DNA from: Ideonella paludis
GTDB lineage: Bacteria > Pseudomonadota > Gammaproteobacteria > Burkholderiales > Burkholderiaceae_C
Assembly: GCF_018069865.1 (NCBI RefSeq)
Contig: NZ_JAGQDG010000002.1
Location: 62,001 to 126,000 of the forward strand
Length of the DNA stretch: 64,000 nt
Reading direction: 5' to 3'
The notes under the pieces: generated by a model
Told to the model about the DNA's origin: nothing
What the model saw: only the letters and a program-made list of their open reading frames with translations
Database searches by the model: none
Part shown: in pieces, positions 26,001 through 31,431 of the stretch
How the letters are laid out: each line of letters starts with the position of its first letter
Numbering within the stretch: the stretch's first letter is position 1
Translations under genes and position numbers: made by a program

Positions 26001-27557
26001 TACGCTAGCACCGGCGCTGAGCAAATGTTCGGCCGCCCCTGCGTGAACGTGGTCGACGGCACCGAGCCCAGCCTGCGCGACTACTTCGAGCCAGGCGCTG
26101 TGCTGAACGACGCGCTGGTGCCCAGCATCAACGCAGCAGCCAGTGCAGCCGCCGCAGCCGCCAGCGCCGCCAGCGCCGCACAGGCCACAGCAAACTCGGC
26201 CACTGCCGCGCTCACTGCTATCAGCAGCGACAGCGTCTTGAGCAAGGGTGAAAAGCCACAGGTGGTGCAAGACTGGCTCGCCGTCTCTGCAGAGCGTGGA
26301 GGCATTCTTGGCCAAGCGAATGCTTACGGCATCGTCAGTGAGCGTGATGCCTACATCACCGCTCACGACGCACTCAACAACTACTTGAGTGGCCTCTCGC
26401 CCGCGTACAACGACACATCGACAGACACCCCCATCAACGGGGCCAGCTTCCGCCTCTATTGGGTCCAGCTCTACGATGCGCGCCAAGCCTTGCTAAACAA
26501 GATCTCGGCCGTAGCGGGCACGCTGGCCGTCTGGTCCAGCGTCAGCGGGGCGGGCAAGCCGCAAGACAACGCCACGGTCGGAGCCCAGCTCGGCAGCAAT
26601 TTGAAGGACAGCTCGGGCGTCTCACTCACCGACTATCAGGTGCTCAACAACACCGACGCCATCATCCGCGCCCCCAGCGCCGGTTACGCCAACTTCCCCA
26701 CCTATGCTGCCGGTGGAGCCATCAAAGTCAAGCTGCCCCAGAGCTGGACGAACACGATGCTCCGCCTCTATGTCGAGGTCTACGAGTACGCGACCGACGC
26801 CAGCGTGACATATGAGGTCGGCGGCTACACCTACAGCGGCACGCCTGCTTGGTACAACGCCTATGCTCGTGCCGTGGGCAACCCGGATAAGGTTAGGCCG
26901 GTTTACTTCGGCCACGACGGCTCGTACTGCTGCATCTGGATCGGCGCAGGGAGCGGCACCTGGGACTACCCGGTTGTGCGCATCAAAGACGTCATGACCG
27001 GGTACAACAACACGGCCCGCGCGACCTGGGAGACCGGCTGGACGATCTCCCTGGACACCGGTGGCGCGCTCAATGTGTCGGCCACCGTGGTCAAGCCGGT
27101 GCCGGGGGGGGCGCTGTCTGGCCTCAACCAGGCTGACACAGCCAACCTAGTGCCCGGTGCTGCGACAGGAATTCAAGTCGCAAAGGTGGACAGCCTGGCG
27201 TTCTCGCCCGGCAACTTCTATTCACCCAATGGACCCTCCCTGAACCTCACGGTCCCAGGTCTTGCCGAGATCACGTTCACCTGCACTATTGGGCTGAATG
27301 CTGTATCGGTAGCCGACACCATCAGCTGCTTCTTCGCGTACAGCGGCAATGGCGAGGGGAATGGAGATCTTCAGCCAAAGATTCCCATCCCGGCTGGTCT
27401 GCAGTCAGGGGCCAAAGTGTCATTCACCCACAGCCTGACGATCAACCAGTACGGCGCAGGGCCATGGTCTCTGACCATGAGCTTTGCGCGCGCGAACCTC
27501 AGCAACAACTACACCATCACCGCATCGGTGCTGCGTATCACGGAGATCAAACGATGA
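23094..27557 (+). CDS. Tail tip / host-specificity protein (gpJ-like, GTA megatron-related)
   Basis: 1487 residues. Residues 1-450 correspond to the tip attachment part (VVYGLARVKPNLLWYGAFEAIP; ADVAFDLLTNKRYGA; FNAVRIQYRNRANAYN; DLVTLTEPELDL). Fibronectin-like beta domains follow. Two related segments of 111 residues (starting DNVLTAGEKP and DSVLSKGEKP) flank a lectin-like beta-sandwich. The C-terminal 250 residues are beta-rich and probably contact the host receptor. A short Ala-rich helix (AAASAAAAAASAASAAQATAN) precedes the second segment. It starts in ATGA overlap with the peptidase gene. Confidence 0.85.
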   Translation: MSGNGTISQSEDRLSAMQIQSSSQGVTIPVVYGLARVKPNLLWYGAFEAIPHVSTQEAGKGGGTTSETTTFTYRAAVIMGLCEGEVAEVTEAFRGKSRFVNGAASALAQMGLSFSSGAIGAPVWPFLQTYVPKDSAGNATGAAGSEALSYSGIARVYGEAYELGNSANVENHGFVVKGKLSYSVSPTVPDADPADVAFDLLTNKRYGARLDPARLDVSRWSTYCRAAGLLMSPAFTEQAPAADIIKKLTQLTNTAPVLSEGVLKFIPYGDTDLTGNGATYTANVTPVYDLQPDDFLDLEAPVRKRLKPPADLFNAVRIQYRNRANAYNLDVGGHRDGADIDVNGLRMDEPIQAEWLCDPAVVNTVAQLLVQRSLYIPAEYEFTIGPRFDLLEPMDLVTLTEPELDLVQTPVRITNIAETEEGNFVITAEDFPLGAASATLYPSESGSGYAQNFNISPGPCLAPVVFEAPGALTVNGLELCIAATGLGPNWGGCNVWVSLDGDNYRQVGSIVGGSRYGSLSAAATASGALAVQLHKGQLTSGTADDVAARATLCFVRTGTTEEFFAYEGANLTGAQAYSLTGSARGLYGTTPSAHNAGAKFVRVDASIVKSGAIDLAYIGKTISIKLTSTNVYGGGEEGLADVTEYLYTITGSRVYGNAGAAALAGVDSAASDNVLTAGEKPPILLEHVRAVNEQAGITAQAVALGITTEKDAYTTAFTALTTYLATLTTPTAWSDVSGSTNIDGTTFRTKWAAMYTARQNLLNKMDAVASTRADWSAVGGRPSDDQIRNNLINLDFWRKGGSIAWSTNGESNALLTCSPVVGDPVNVLAAGPKGGPDVFWYCQESTGDGQNGGGWNGAPFAVPLDPTKAYRFVLPIRRIGGTGTSYWGVANVCDINTTTLNGNPYFASMANIPTDRWYLFVGYVYPYGSTGNSHDSAGIWDCKTGLKVQAGLNWNHAPAGVDSHRAYQYYASTGAEQMFGRPCVNVVDGTEPSLRDYFEPGAVLNDALVPSINAAASAAAAAASAASAAQATANSATAALTAISSDSVLSKGEKPQVVQDWLAVSAERGGILGQANAYGIVSERDAYITAHDALNNYLSGLSPAYNDTSTDTPINGASFRLYWVQLYDARQALLNKISAVAGTLAVWSSVSGAGKPQDNATVGAQLGSNLKDSSGVSLTDYQVLNNTDAIIRAPSAGYANFPTYAAGGAIKVKLPQSWTNTMLRLYVEVYEYATDASVTYEVGGYTYSGTPAWYNAYARAVGNPDKVRPVYFGHDGSYCCIWIGAGSGTWDYPVVRIKDVMTGYNNTARATWETGWTISLDTGGALNVSATVVKPVPGGALSGLNQADTANLVPGAATGIQVAKVDSLAFSPGNFYSPNGPSLNLTVPGLAEITFTCTIGLNAVSVADTISCFFAYSGNGEGNGDLQPKIPIPAGLQSGAKVSFTHSLTINQYGAGPWSLTMSFARANLSNNYTITASVLRITEIKR
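25107..25439 (+). repeat. First copy of 111-residue repeat in the tail tip protein
   Basis: Encodes DNVLTAGEKP at its start and ADWSAVGGRP at its end. It aligns end to end, without gaps, with the segment at 26229-26561: shared GEKP, the ITTEKDAY/IVSERDAY block, the RQNLLNK/RQALLNK block and the terminal WS-V-G pattern. DNA-level similarity is low, so the duplication is old. Confidence 0.75.
26229..26561 (+). repeat. Second copy of 111-residue repeat in the tail tip protein
   Basis: Encodes DSVLSKGEKP at its start and VWSSVSGAGKP at its end. See the first copy at 25107. It is mostly helical and could be a spacer or coiled-coil element of the fibre trimer. Confidence 0.75.
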
Positions 27558-28009
27558 AGATCTGGAGCATCTACGTCATCGCCACTGGCGTCTTCACCGG
27601 CCGCAGCTACATCGGCCCCTCTCTGGAGACGCTCGGCCCGCTACCCGAAGGCGAAGCCGCGTGGCTAGGCCAGGTGGACGCCACACGATGGCGGCTCGAC
27701 ACGTCGGGGCCGGAGCCGGTGTTGGTCGAGTACCGACCTCCGCCGCCCCCAGACACTGACATGGTGACTTGGCGCTGGAGCGAGCCAGAGTGGCGGTGGG
27801 AGCCACACGCTACGCCAGCCGCACAGGCCCAGGCTGTTTGTGCCCGTCGCGCCGAGCTGCTGGCCGCATGCGACTGGGTTGTCACAAGGGCAGCAGAGCA
27901 GGGGGCAACCGTGCCGATGCCATGGCAAACCTACCGCCAGGCACTGCGAGACATCACTCTGCAGCAAGGCTTCCCCTCATTCGTCGCCTGGCCAGCACCA
28001 CCCGCCTGA
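27554..28009 (+). CDS. Tail fibre assembly chaperone-like protein (Phage_tail_APC)
   Basis: 151 residues from MKIWSIYVIATGVFTG, with the start overlapping the gpJ stop. The C-terminal part is the recognisable one: RAELLAACDWVVTRAAEQGATVPMPWQTYRQALRDI ... FPSFVAWPAPP, the pattern of the Phage_tail_APC family. Members are small partners of tail fibres, often encoded right behind them. Role as fibre-folding helper is inferred. Confidence 0.7.
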   Translation: MKIWSIYVIATGVFTGRSYIGPSLETLGPLPEGEAAWLGQVDATRWRLDTSGPEPVLVEYRPPPPPDTDMVTWRWSEPEWRWEPHATPAAQAQAVCARRAELLAACDWVVTRAAEQGATVPMPWQTYRQALRDITLQQGFPSFVAWPAPPA

Positions 28010-28037
28010 CCATCTCACCCCCATAACCACAAAACCC

Positions 28038-28067
28038 GGCCCGTGCAGACATCTGTACGGGCCTTTT
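28038..28067 (+). terminator. Terminator-like hairpin before the lysis cassette
   Basis: Stem GGCCCGT (28038-28044) and ACGGGCC (28057-28063) followed by TTTT, with partial pairing inside the loop. The tail of the T-run passes into TTTTGGAGCCC, the ribosome binding site of the next gene, almost identical to the arrangement at 13998-14018. Confidence 0.7.
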
Positions 28068-28081
28068 CTTTTGGAGCCCGC

Positions 28082-28468
28082 ATGCCCGCGAAAGACGCCC
28101 CCACACCGCCCCGATACGACGGCCCCGAGCGCCGCGCCGCCCACGTCCACACCGTCCGCACCCTGGGCGCAGACGCCGACGCCCTGGAGTACTTGGCCGA
28201 CTGCATCAGCCGCATTGATGAGCGGCTGGACAAAGGCTCAGAGCGCATGGACGAAATGCAGCGCGAGCTGTCTGCAAACACCACGGTCACCACCGAAGTT
28301 CGCGACCTGCTCGAGATGGGCCGCGTCGGCTTCAAGGTGCTGGCCTTCATCGGCAAGGCGGGCATGGCTCTGGCCCGCTTCTTCGCTTTCCTCGGCCCCG
28401 CTGCGGGCTTCCTCTATCTCGCGTACTACGCGCTCACACACGGCGGGCAACTGCCACCCAAGACCTGA
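28082..28468 (+). CDS. Small membrane protein in lysis cassette
   Basis: 128 residues from MPAKDAPTPPRYDG. A soluble helical region with heptad-like spacing (ADCISRIDERLDKGSERMDEMQREL) is followed by one hydrophobic segment (MALARFFAFLGPAAGFLYLAYYAL) near the C-terminus. It precedes the holin, so it may be a second holin-type or antiholin protein. No family recognised. The GGAG ribosome binding site is built from the terminator tail. Confidence 0.6.
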   Translation: MPAKDAPTPPRYDGPERRAAHVHTVRTLGADADALEYLADCISRIDERLDKGSERMDEMQRELSANTTVTTEVRDLLEMGRVGFKVLAFIGKAGMALARFFAFLGPAAGFLYLAYYALTHGGQLPPKT

Positions 28469-28480
28469 AAGGCCCTCACC

Positions 28481-28957
28481 ATGTTTGAACTCCTCAGTCT
28501 CATCTTCGGTGGCTTGTTGCGCCTCGCGCCCGAGGTCATGAAGCTCTTCACGGCCAAGCAAGACCAAGCCCACGAGCTGCGCATGACCACCCTGCAGCTC
28601 GAGATCGACAAAGCTCGCGCGGACCAGCAGATCGACCTTGTCCACGCCCAAGGCGCAATGGCCACCGACTCAGCCGAGCTGGCCGCGCTGGCTGAAGCGC
28701 TCAAAGGCCAGGGACAGATGACCGGCGTCCCACTCATCGACGCTATCAATCAGAGCGTTCGGCCAGTGCTCACCTACTGGTGGTGCATGGTGCTTTACAC
28801 CGCCTACAAAGTGGTGACCATCGTCCTGCTGTGCATGGGCACCCCGACCTTGGCCCAGGTGCAAGACGCCCTGGTCACCGAGTTCGACCGCATGGTCATC
28901 GCCAGCATCTTCAGCTTCTGGTTTGTCGACCGCAGCCTGCGCCGGGGGCGGCTATGA
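28481..28957 (+). CDS. Holin, GTA_holin_3TM-like
   Basis: 158 residues. MFELLSLIFGGLLRLAPEVMKLF at the start, then a charged helix (QDQAHELRMTTLQLEIDKARAD), then two hydrophobic segments (SVRPVLTYWWCMVLYTAYKVVTIVLLCM and IASIFSFWFVDRSL). This is the three-segment plan of the holin family found beside GTA and siphophage endolysins. It would permeabilise the inner membrane. The stop overlaps the endolysin ATG. Confidence 0.75.
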   Translation: MFELLSLIFGGLLRLAPEVMKLFTAKQDQAHELRMTTLQLEIDKARADQQIDLVHAQGAMATDSAELAALAEALKGQGQMTGVPLIDAINQSVRPVLTYWWCMVLYTAYKVVTIVLLCMGTPTLAQVQDALVTEFDRMVIASIFSFWFVDRSLRRGRL

Positions 28958-29394
28958 CGCCCACCCCGCCGGAGCTGTACCAGCTCATCCGGCACTTTGA
29001 GGGGCTGCGGTACCGGGCTTATCTCTGCCCTGCAGGCGTCTGGACGTGTGGCTTTGGCAGCACCGGCCCAGACATCGGGCCGGGCACCGTGTGGACGCTG
29101 CAGCAAGCCACAGACCGCATGCGGGCCGACGCCCGCAAGTTCGTCGTCGGCACCCTCAAGCTCTGCCCCGGCCTCATCGGCCTGCGCCTAGCTGCCATCG
29201 CCGACTTTGCCTACAACTTGGGCCTCACCCGGCTCAAGGGCAGCACCCTCCGCCGCCGAGTGCTCGCGGGCGAGTGGGAGTCGGTGTGCGACGAGCTGGC
29301 CAAGTGGGTCAGGGGCGGTGGCCGCGTGCTGCCTGGCCTTGTGCTGCGCCGCCTGGCGGAGATCCGCCTCATCAGACAAGCCCTTGCGGGCTAA
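28954..29394 (+). CDS. Endolysin, GH24 lysozyme
   Basis: 146 residues from ATG in ATGA overlap with the holin. The catalytic signature is FEGLRYRAYLCPAGVWTCGFG: Glu16, then eight residues, Cys25, five residues, Thr31. GH24 phage lysozymes use Asp or Cys at the second position, so this is the Cys variant. No signal or SAR segment is visible at the N-terminus, so export depends on the holin. A downstream motif VLPGLVLRRLAEIRLI closes the family. No Rz/Rz1 spanin pair follows. Confidence 0.85.
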   Translation: MTPTPPELYQLIRHFEGLRYRAYLCPAGVWTCGFGSTGPDIGPGTVWTLQQATDRMRADARKFVVGTLKLCPGLIGLRLAAIADFAYNLGLTRLKGSTLRRRVLAGEWESVCDELAKWVRGGGRVLPGLVLRRLAEIRLIRQALAG

Positions 29395-29401
29395 ACCAAC
29401 C

Positions 29402-29516
29402 CCCTGCGTAAAAACAGGGCGACCACCGACGGTGCGGTAACACCGGCGGTGGCCATCCCCCCACAGTCCTAGCCTGTGAGACGACCAAGGCCCTGCCACC
29501 TCCCGGGAGGCGGGGC
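29402..29516 (+). promoter_or_regulatory. Four-hairpin leader upstream of the Dam-type methylase
   Basis: Four successive inverted repeats lie in 115 bases: CCCTG (29402-29406)/CAGGG (29415-29419); a 12-bp stem with one mismatch, 29423-29434 with 29441-29452; CACAG (29462-29466)/CTGTG (29474-29478); and GCCCTGCC (29490-29497)/GGCGGGGC (29509-29516). None is followed by a T-run, so they are not simple terminators. The ATG follows 27 bases after the last hairpin. This could be a cis-regulatory RNA or a single-strand promoter. Its function is unknown. Confidence 0.55.
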
Positions 29517-29543
29517 GAGTGTATCAACACCTGGAAACTCACC

Positions 29544-30332
29544 ATGGCCCAACCTATCGTTCCTTGGATCGGCGGCAAGCGCCGTCTTGCAGATCTGCTG
29601 ATCCCCCGTTTCCCCGCACACAAGTGCTATGTCGAGGTCTTCGCCGGTGGCGCAGCCCTCTATTTCCTGCGGCCACCGGCCGAAGTCGAGGTCATCAACG
29701 ACATCAACGGCGACCTGGTCAACCTCTACCGAGTCGTCAAGTCGCACCTGGAAGAGTTCGTCCGCCAGTTCAAGTGGGCGCTCAGCTCCCGCGAGATCTT
29801 CAAGTGGACGCAAGACACCCCGCCCGAGACGCTGACCGACATCCAGCGCGCGGCCCGTTTCTTCTACCTGCAGCACCAGTGCTTTGGTGGAAAGGTGCAA
29901 GGCCAGACATGGGGCACCGCCACCACGGCCCCTGCCATCAACCTGCTGCGCATTGAAGAGCAGCTTAGCGCCGCCCACTTGCGCCTGGCCAGCACCTACA
30001 TCGAGCGGCGGCACTGGCGAAGCTGCATGGAGCAGTACGACCGGCCCCACAGCTTCTTCTACCTCGACCCGCCCTACTGGGAGACCGAGGGCTACGGCGT
30101 CGACTTCCCCTTCAGCGAGTACGTGGCCATGGCCGAGGTGCTGCGCAACTTGAAGGGCAAGGCCATGGTCAGCATCAACGACCACCCGGCCATTCGGGAG
30201 GTGTTCAAGGGCTTCCACATGGAGACGCTGGACATCACCTACACCGTCGGCGGCGGTGCCAAGGGGGCCGACCGTAAGGAGCTGGTCATCTGGAGCTGGG
30301 ATCAAGCGGCCGACCCTGCCAGCTTGTTCTGA
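29544..30332 (+). CDS. DNA adenine methylase (D12 class, Dam family)
   Basis: 262 residues. It has the SAM-binding start PIVPWIGGKRRLADLLIPRFP, the block YVEVFAGGAALYFL, and the catalytic motif SFFYLDPPYWE (DPPY). These define class D12 N6-adenine methyltransferases such as Dam. Phage versions commonly protect phage DNA from restriction. There is no partner restriction enzyme nearby, so it is an orphan methylase. It lies after the lysis genes, in a late cargo position, behind a structured leader. Confidence 0.9.
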   Translation: MAQPIVPWIGGKRRLADLLIPRFPAHKCYVEVFAGGAALYFLRPPAEVEVINDINGDLVNLYRVVKSHLEEFVRQFKWALSSREIFKWTQDTPPETLTDIQRAARFFYLQHQCFGGKVQGQTWGTATTAPAINLLRIEEQLSAAHLRLASTYIERRHWRSCMEQYDRPHSFFYLDPPYWETEGYGVDFPFSEYVAMAEVLRNLKGKAMVSINDHPAIREVFKGFHMETLDITYTVGGGAKGADRKELVIWSWDQAADPASLF

Positions 30333-30424
30333 GTGCCAGACGTCTGCACTCGGCCACTCAGCCGCCGCGCTTGACTGCGCGGCGGCACAGAGCGGTACTG
30401 GTGCCATCAACACCGGAGACCGAC
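30331..30424 (+). promoter_or_regulatory. Duplicated structured leader, copy 1
   Basis: Two hairpins precede the next gene. The first is GAGTG and CAGAC closing on GTCTG and CACTC, directly abutting in this copy (30331-30351). The second is a perfect 10-bp stem, 30361-30370 with 30377-30386, whose loop is TTGACT. From the loop to the ATG (54 bases), this copy is about 90% identical to copy 2. The shared block includes CACAGAGCGGTACTGG and ACCGGAGACCGAC before ATG. It may be an RNA element or a promoter. Confidence 0.6.
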
Positions 30425-30769
30425 ATGACCAACACCACCACCGCAAACACCGCCTGGGGCTTTTGGGGCACCATGGGCCACCAGGCCGACGCCGCCTGGC
30501 CGCTGGCCTGCGAGGCCATTGCCAAGGCCTGTGACGAGCGCCTCGAAGACGTCCGCGACTTCCTCGACAGCCGCCACGGCCGCCACTTCGCCGACGGTGT
30601 CAACGACCGCATCAACAACGGCGCAAGCCTGCAAGCGGCCATCGACGCCACCACCGCACAGTGGATGGCCTGGAAGATCGACCGCCGCACTGCCAAGCAT
30701 TACGGCATCCCGGCAGGCATGCCCTACTTGACCGGCTTTGTGGTCCAGCTCGCCAGCCAGGCAGCCTAA
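30425..30769 (+). CDS. Small cargo protein of the plasmid/ICE accessory type
   Basis: 114 residues from MTNTTTANTAWGFWGTMG. Recognisable pieces are EDVRDFLDSRHGRHFADGV and GIPAGMPYLTGFVVQLA. I believe similar small proteins are common on broad-host-range plasmids and integrative elements, but I could not check this. No catalytic motif is visible. The open frame continues upstream through the leader to 30371, so the start depends on the RBS GGAGACC just before ATG 30425. Function unknown; a role in transfer or anti-defence is possible. Confidence 0.6.
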   Translation: MTNTTTANTAWGFWGTMGHQADAAWPLACEAIAKACDERLEDVRDFLDSRHGRHFADGVNDRINNGASLQAAIDATTAQWMAWKIDRRTAKHYGIPAGMPYLTGFVVQLASQAA

Positions 30770-30775
30770 AGCGCC

Positions 30776-30868
30776 GAGTGTCAGACAACACCAGTCTGGC
30801 ACTCGCCGCCGGCGTTGACTGTGCGGCCGCACAGAGCGGTACTGGTGCCATCGCAACCGGAGACCGAC
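30776..30868 (+). promoter_or_regulatory. Duplicated structured leader, copy 2
   Basis: Same plan as copy 1: GAGTGTCAGAC (30776-30786) pairs with GTCTGGCACTC (30794-30804) around a seven-base loop absent in copy 1. TTGACT (30815-30820) is again exactly 54 bases before the ATG. The stem around TTGACT is weaker here, but the DNA from 30815 to the ATG is nearly the same as in copy 1. Confidence 0.6.
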
Positions 30869-31162
30869 ATGCAAACCACCCAGCCCCTGAAATTTGTCCG
30901 CAAGCCCGCCAACCTGGACGATGTCCGGGGCGAAAAGGGCGACAGCCGCCCGGCCCTGGTGATCGAGACCCGCCAGATCACCGCCGCCGAGTATGACGCC
31001 ATCGGCCGCAGCCTCCTCGCCACCCGCCCTTGGCTGGCAGGCAAGGGCGGCATAGAGGGCGGCGCAGCCCGCTGCGTGGCCCTGGAAGCCCCCGACCGGG
31101 CCACGATGTACATCAACCCCGAGGGCTCCGACTACGCGCGCTACGTCGCCCTGGCAGCCTAA
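30869..31162 (+). CDS. Second small cargo protein behind the duplicated leader
   Basis: 97 residues from MQTTQPLKFVRKPANLDDV. It includes LVIETRQITAAEYDAIGRSLLATRPWLAGKGG and a terminal APDRATMYINPEGSDYARYV. I associate this type with plasmid and ICE accessory regions, without confirmation. It shares its leader but no obvious protein similarity with the gene at 30425. The two may be expressed together from equal signals. A strong terminator follows. Confidence 0.6.
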   Translation: MQTTQPLKFVRKPANLDDVRGEKGDSRPALVIETRQITAAEYDAIGRSLLATRPWLAGKGGIEGGAARCVALEAPDRATMYINPEGSDYARYVALAA

Positions 31163-31179
31163 TCACCGCCGCATAAACT

Positions 31180-31203
31180 AAGAGGCCCTTCGGGGCCTCT
31201 TTT
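31180..31203 (+). terminator. Intrinsic terminator closing the rightward operon
   Basis: Stem AAGAGGCCC (31180-31188), tetraloop TTCG, GGGCCTCTT (31193-31201), then TT. It separates the rightward cargo genes from the leftward recombinase operon, and the symmetric stem could work in both directions. Confidence 0.85.
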
Positions 31204-31215
31204 GCTTTGTGGACG

Positions 31216-31431
31216 TTATGCGTCGTCGGGCGGCGCCTGGTCTTGGATGTCGTCATCCGAGCCTGGCTCCCGCTCCCAACTGCTGCAGCCTTCTTCCGGC
31301 CGTGACCGCACGCGCGGACACATCGGGTGCTTGCACAGCGCGGCGGGGCCGCCCCATGCAGGGCCGTCAAAGTAGCGGCAGTGTCGGCATGGCCTGCCAC
31401 CCCCCATGATCGACGCCATAGTGCTTGCCAT
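31216..31431 (-). CDS. Small Cys-rich protein coupled to the serine recombinase
   Basis: 71 residues. It overlaps the recombinase stop in an ATGA arrangement, so it is translated downstream of it from the same message. Cysteines are arranged as CRHCRYF, ALCKHPMC and EGCSSWEREPG, consistent with a zinc-binding knuckle. A start at the third Met (MGGGRPCRHC) is also possible. Such small proteins beside phage recombinases are common but uncharacterised. The coupling makes it a candidate partner of the recombinase, for example a directionality factor (inference). Confidence 0.6.
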   Translation of the reverse strand: MASTMASIMGGGRPCRHCRYFDGPAWGGPAALCKHPMCPRVRSRPEEGCSSWEREPGSDDDIQDQAPPDDA

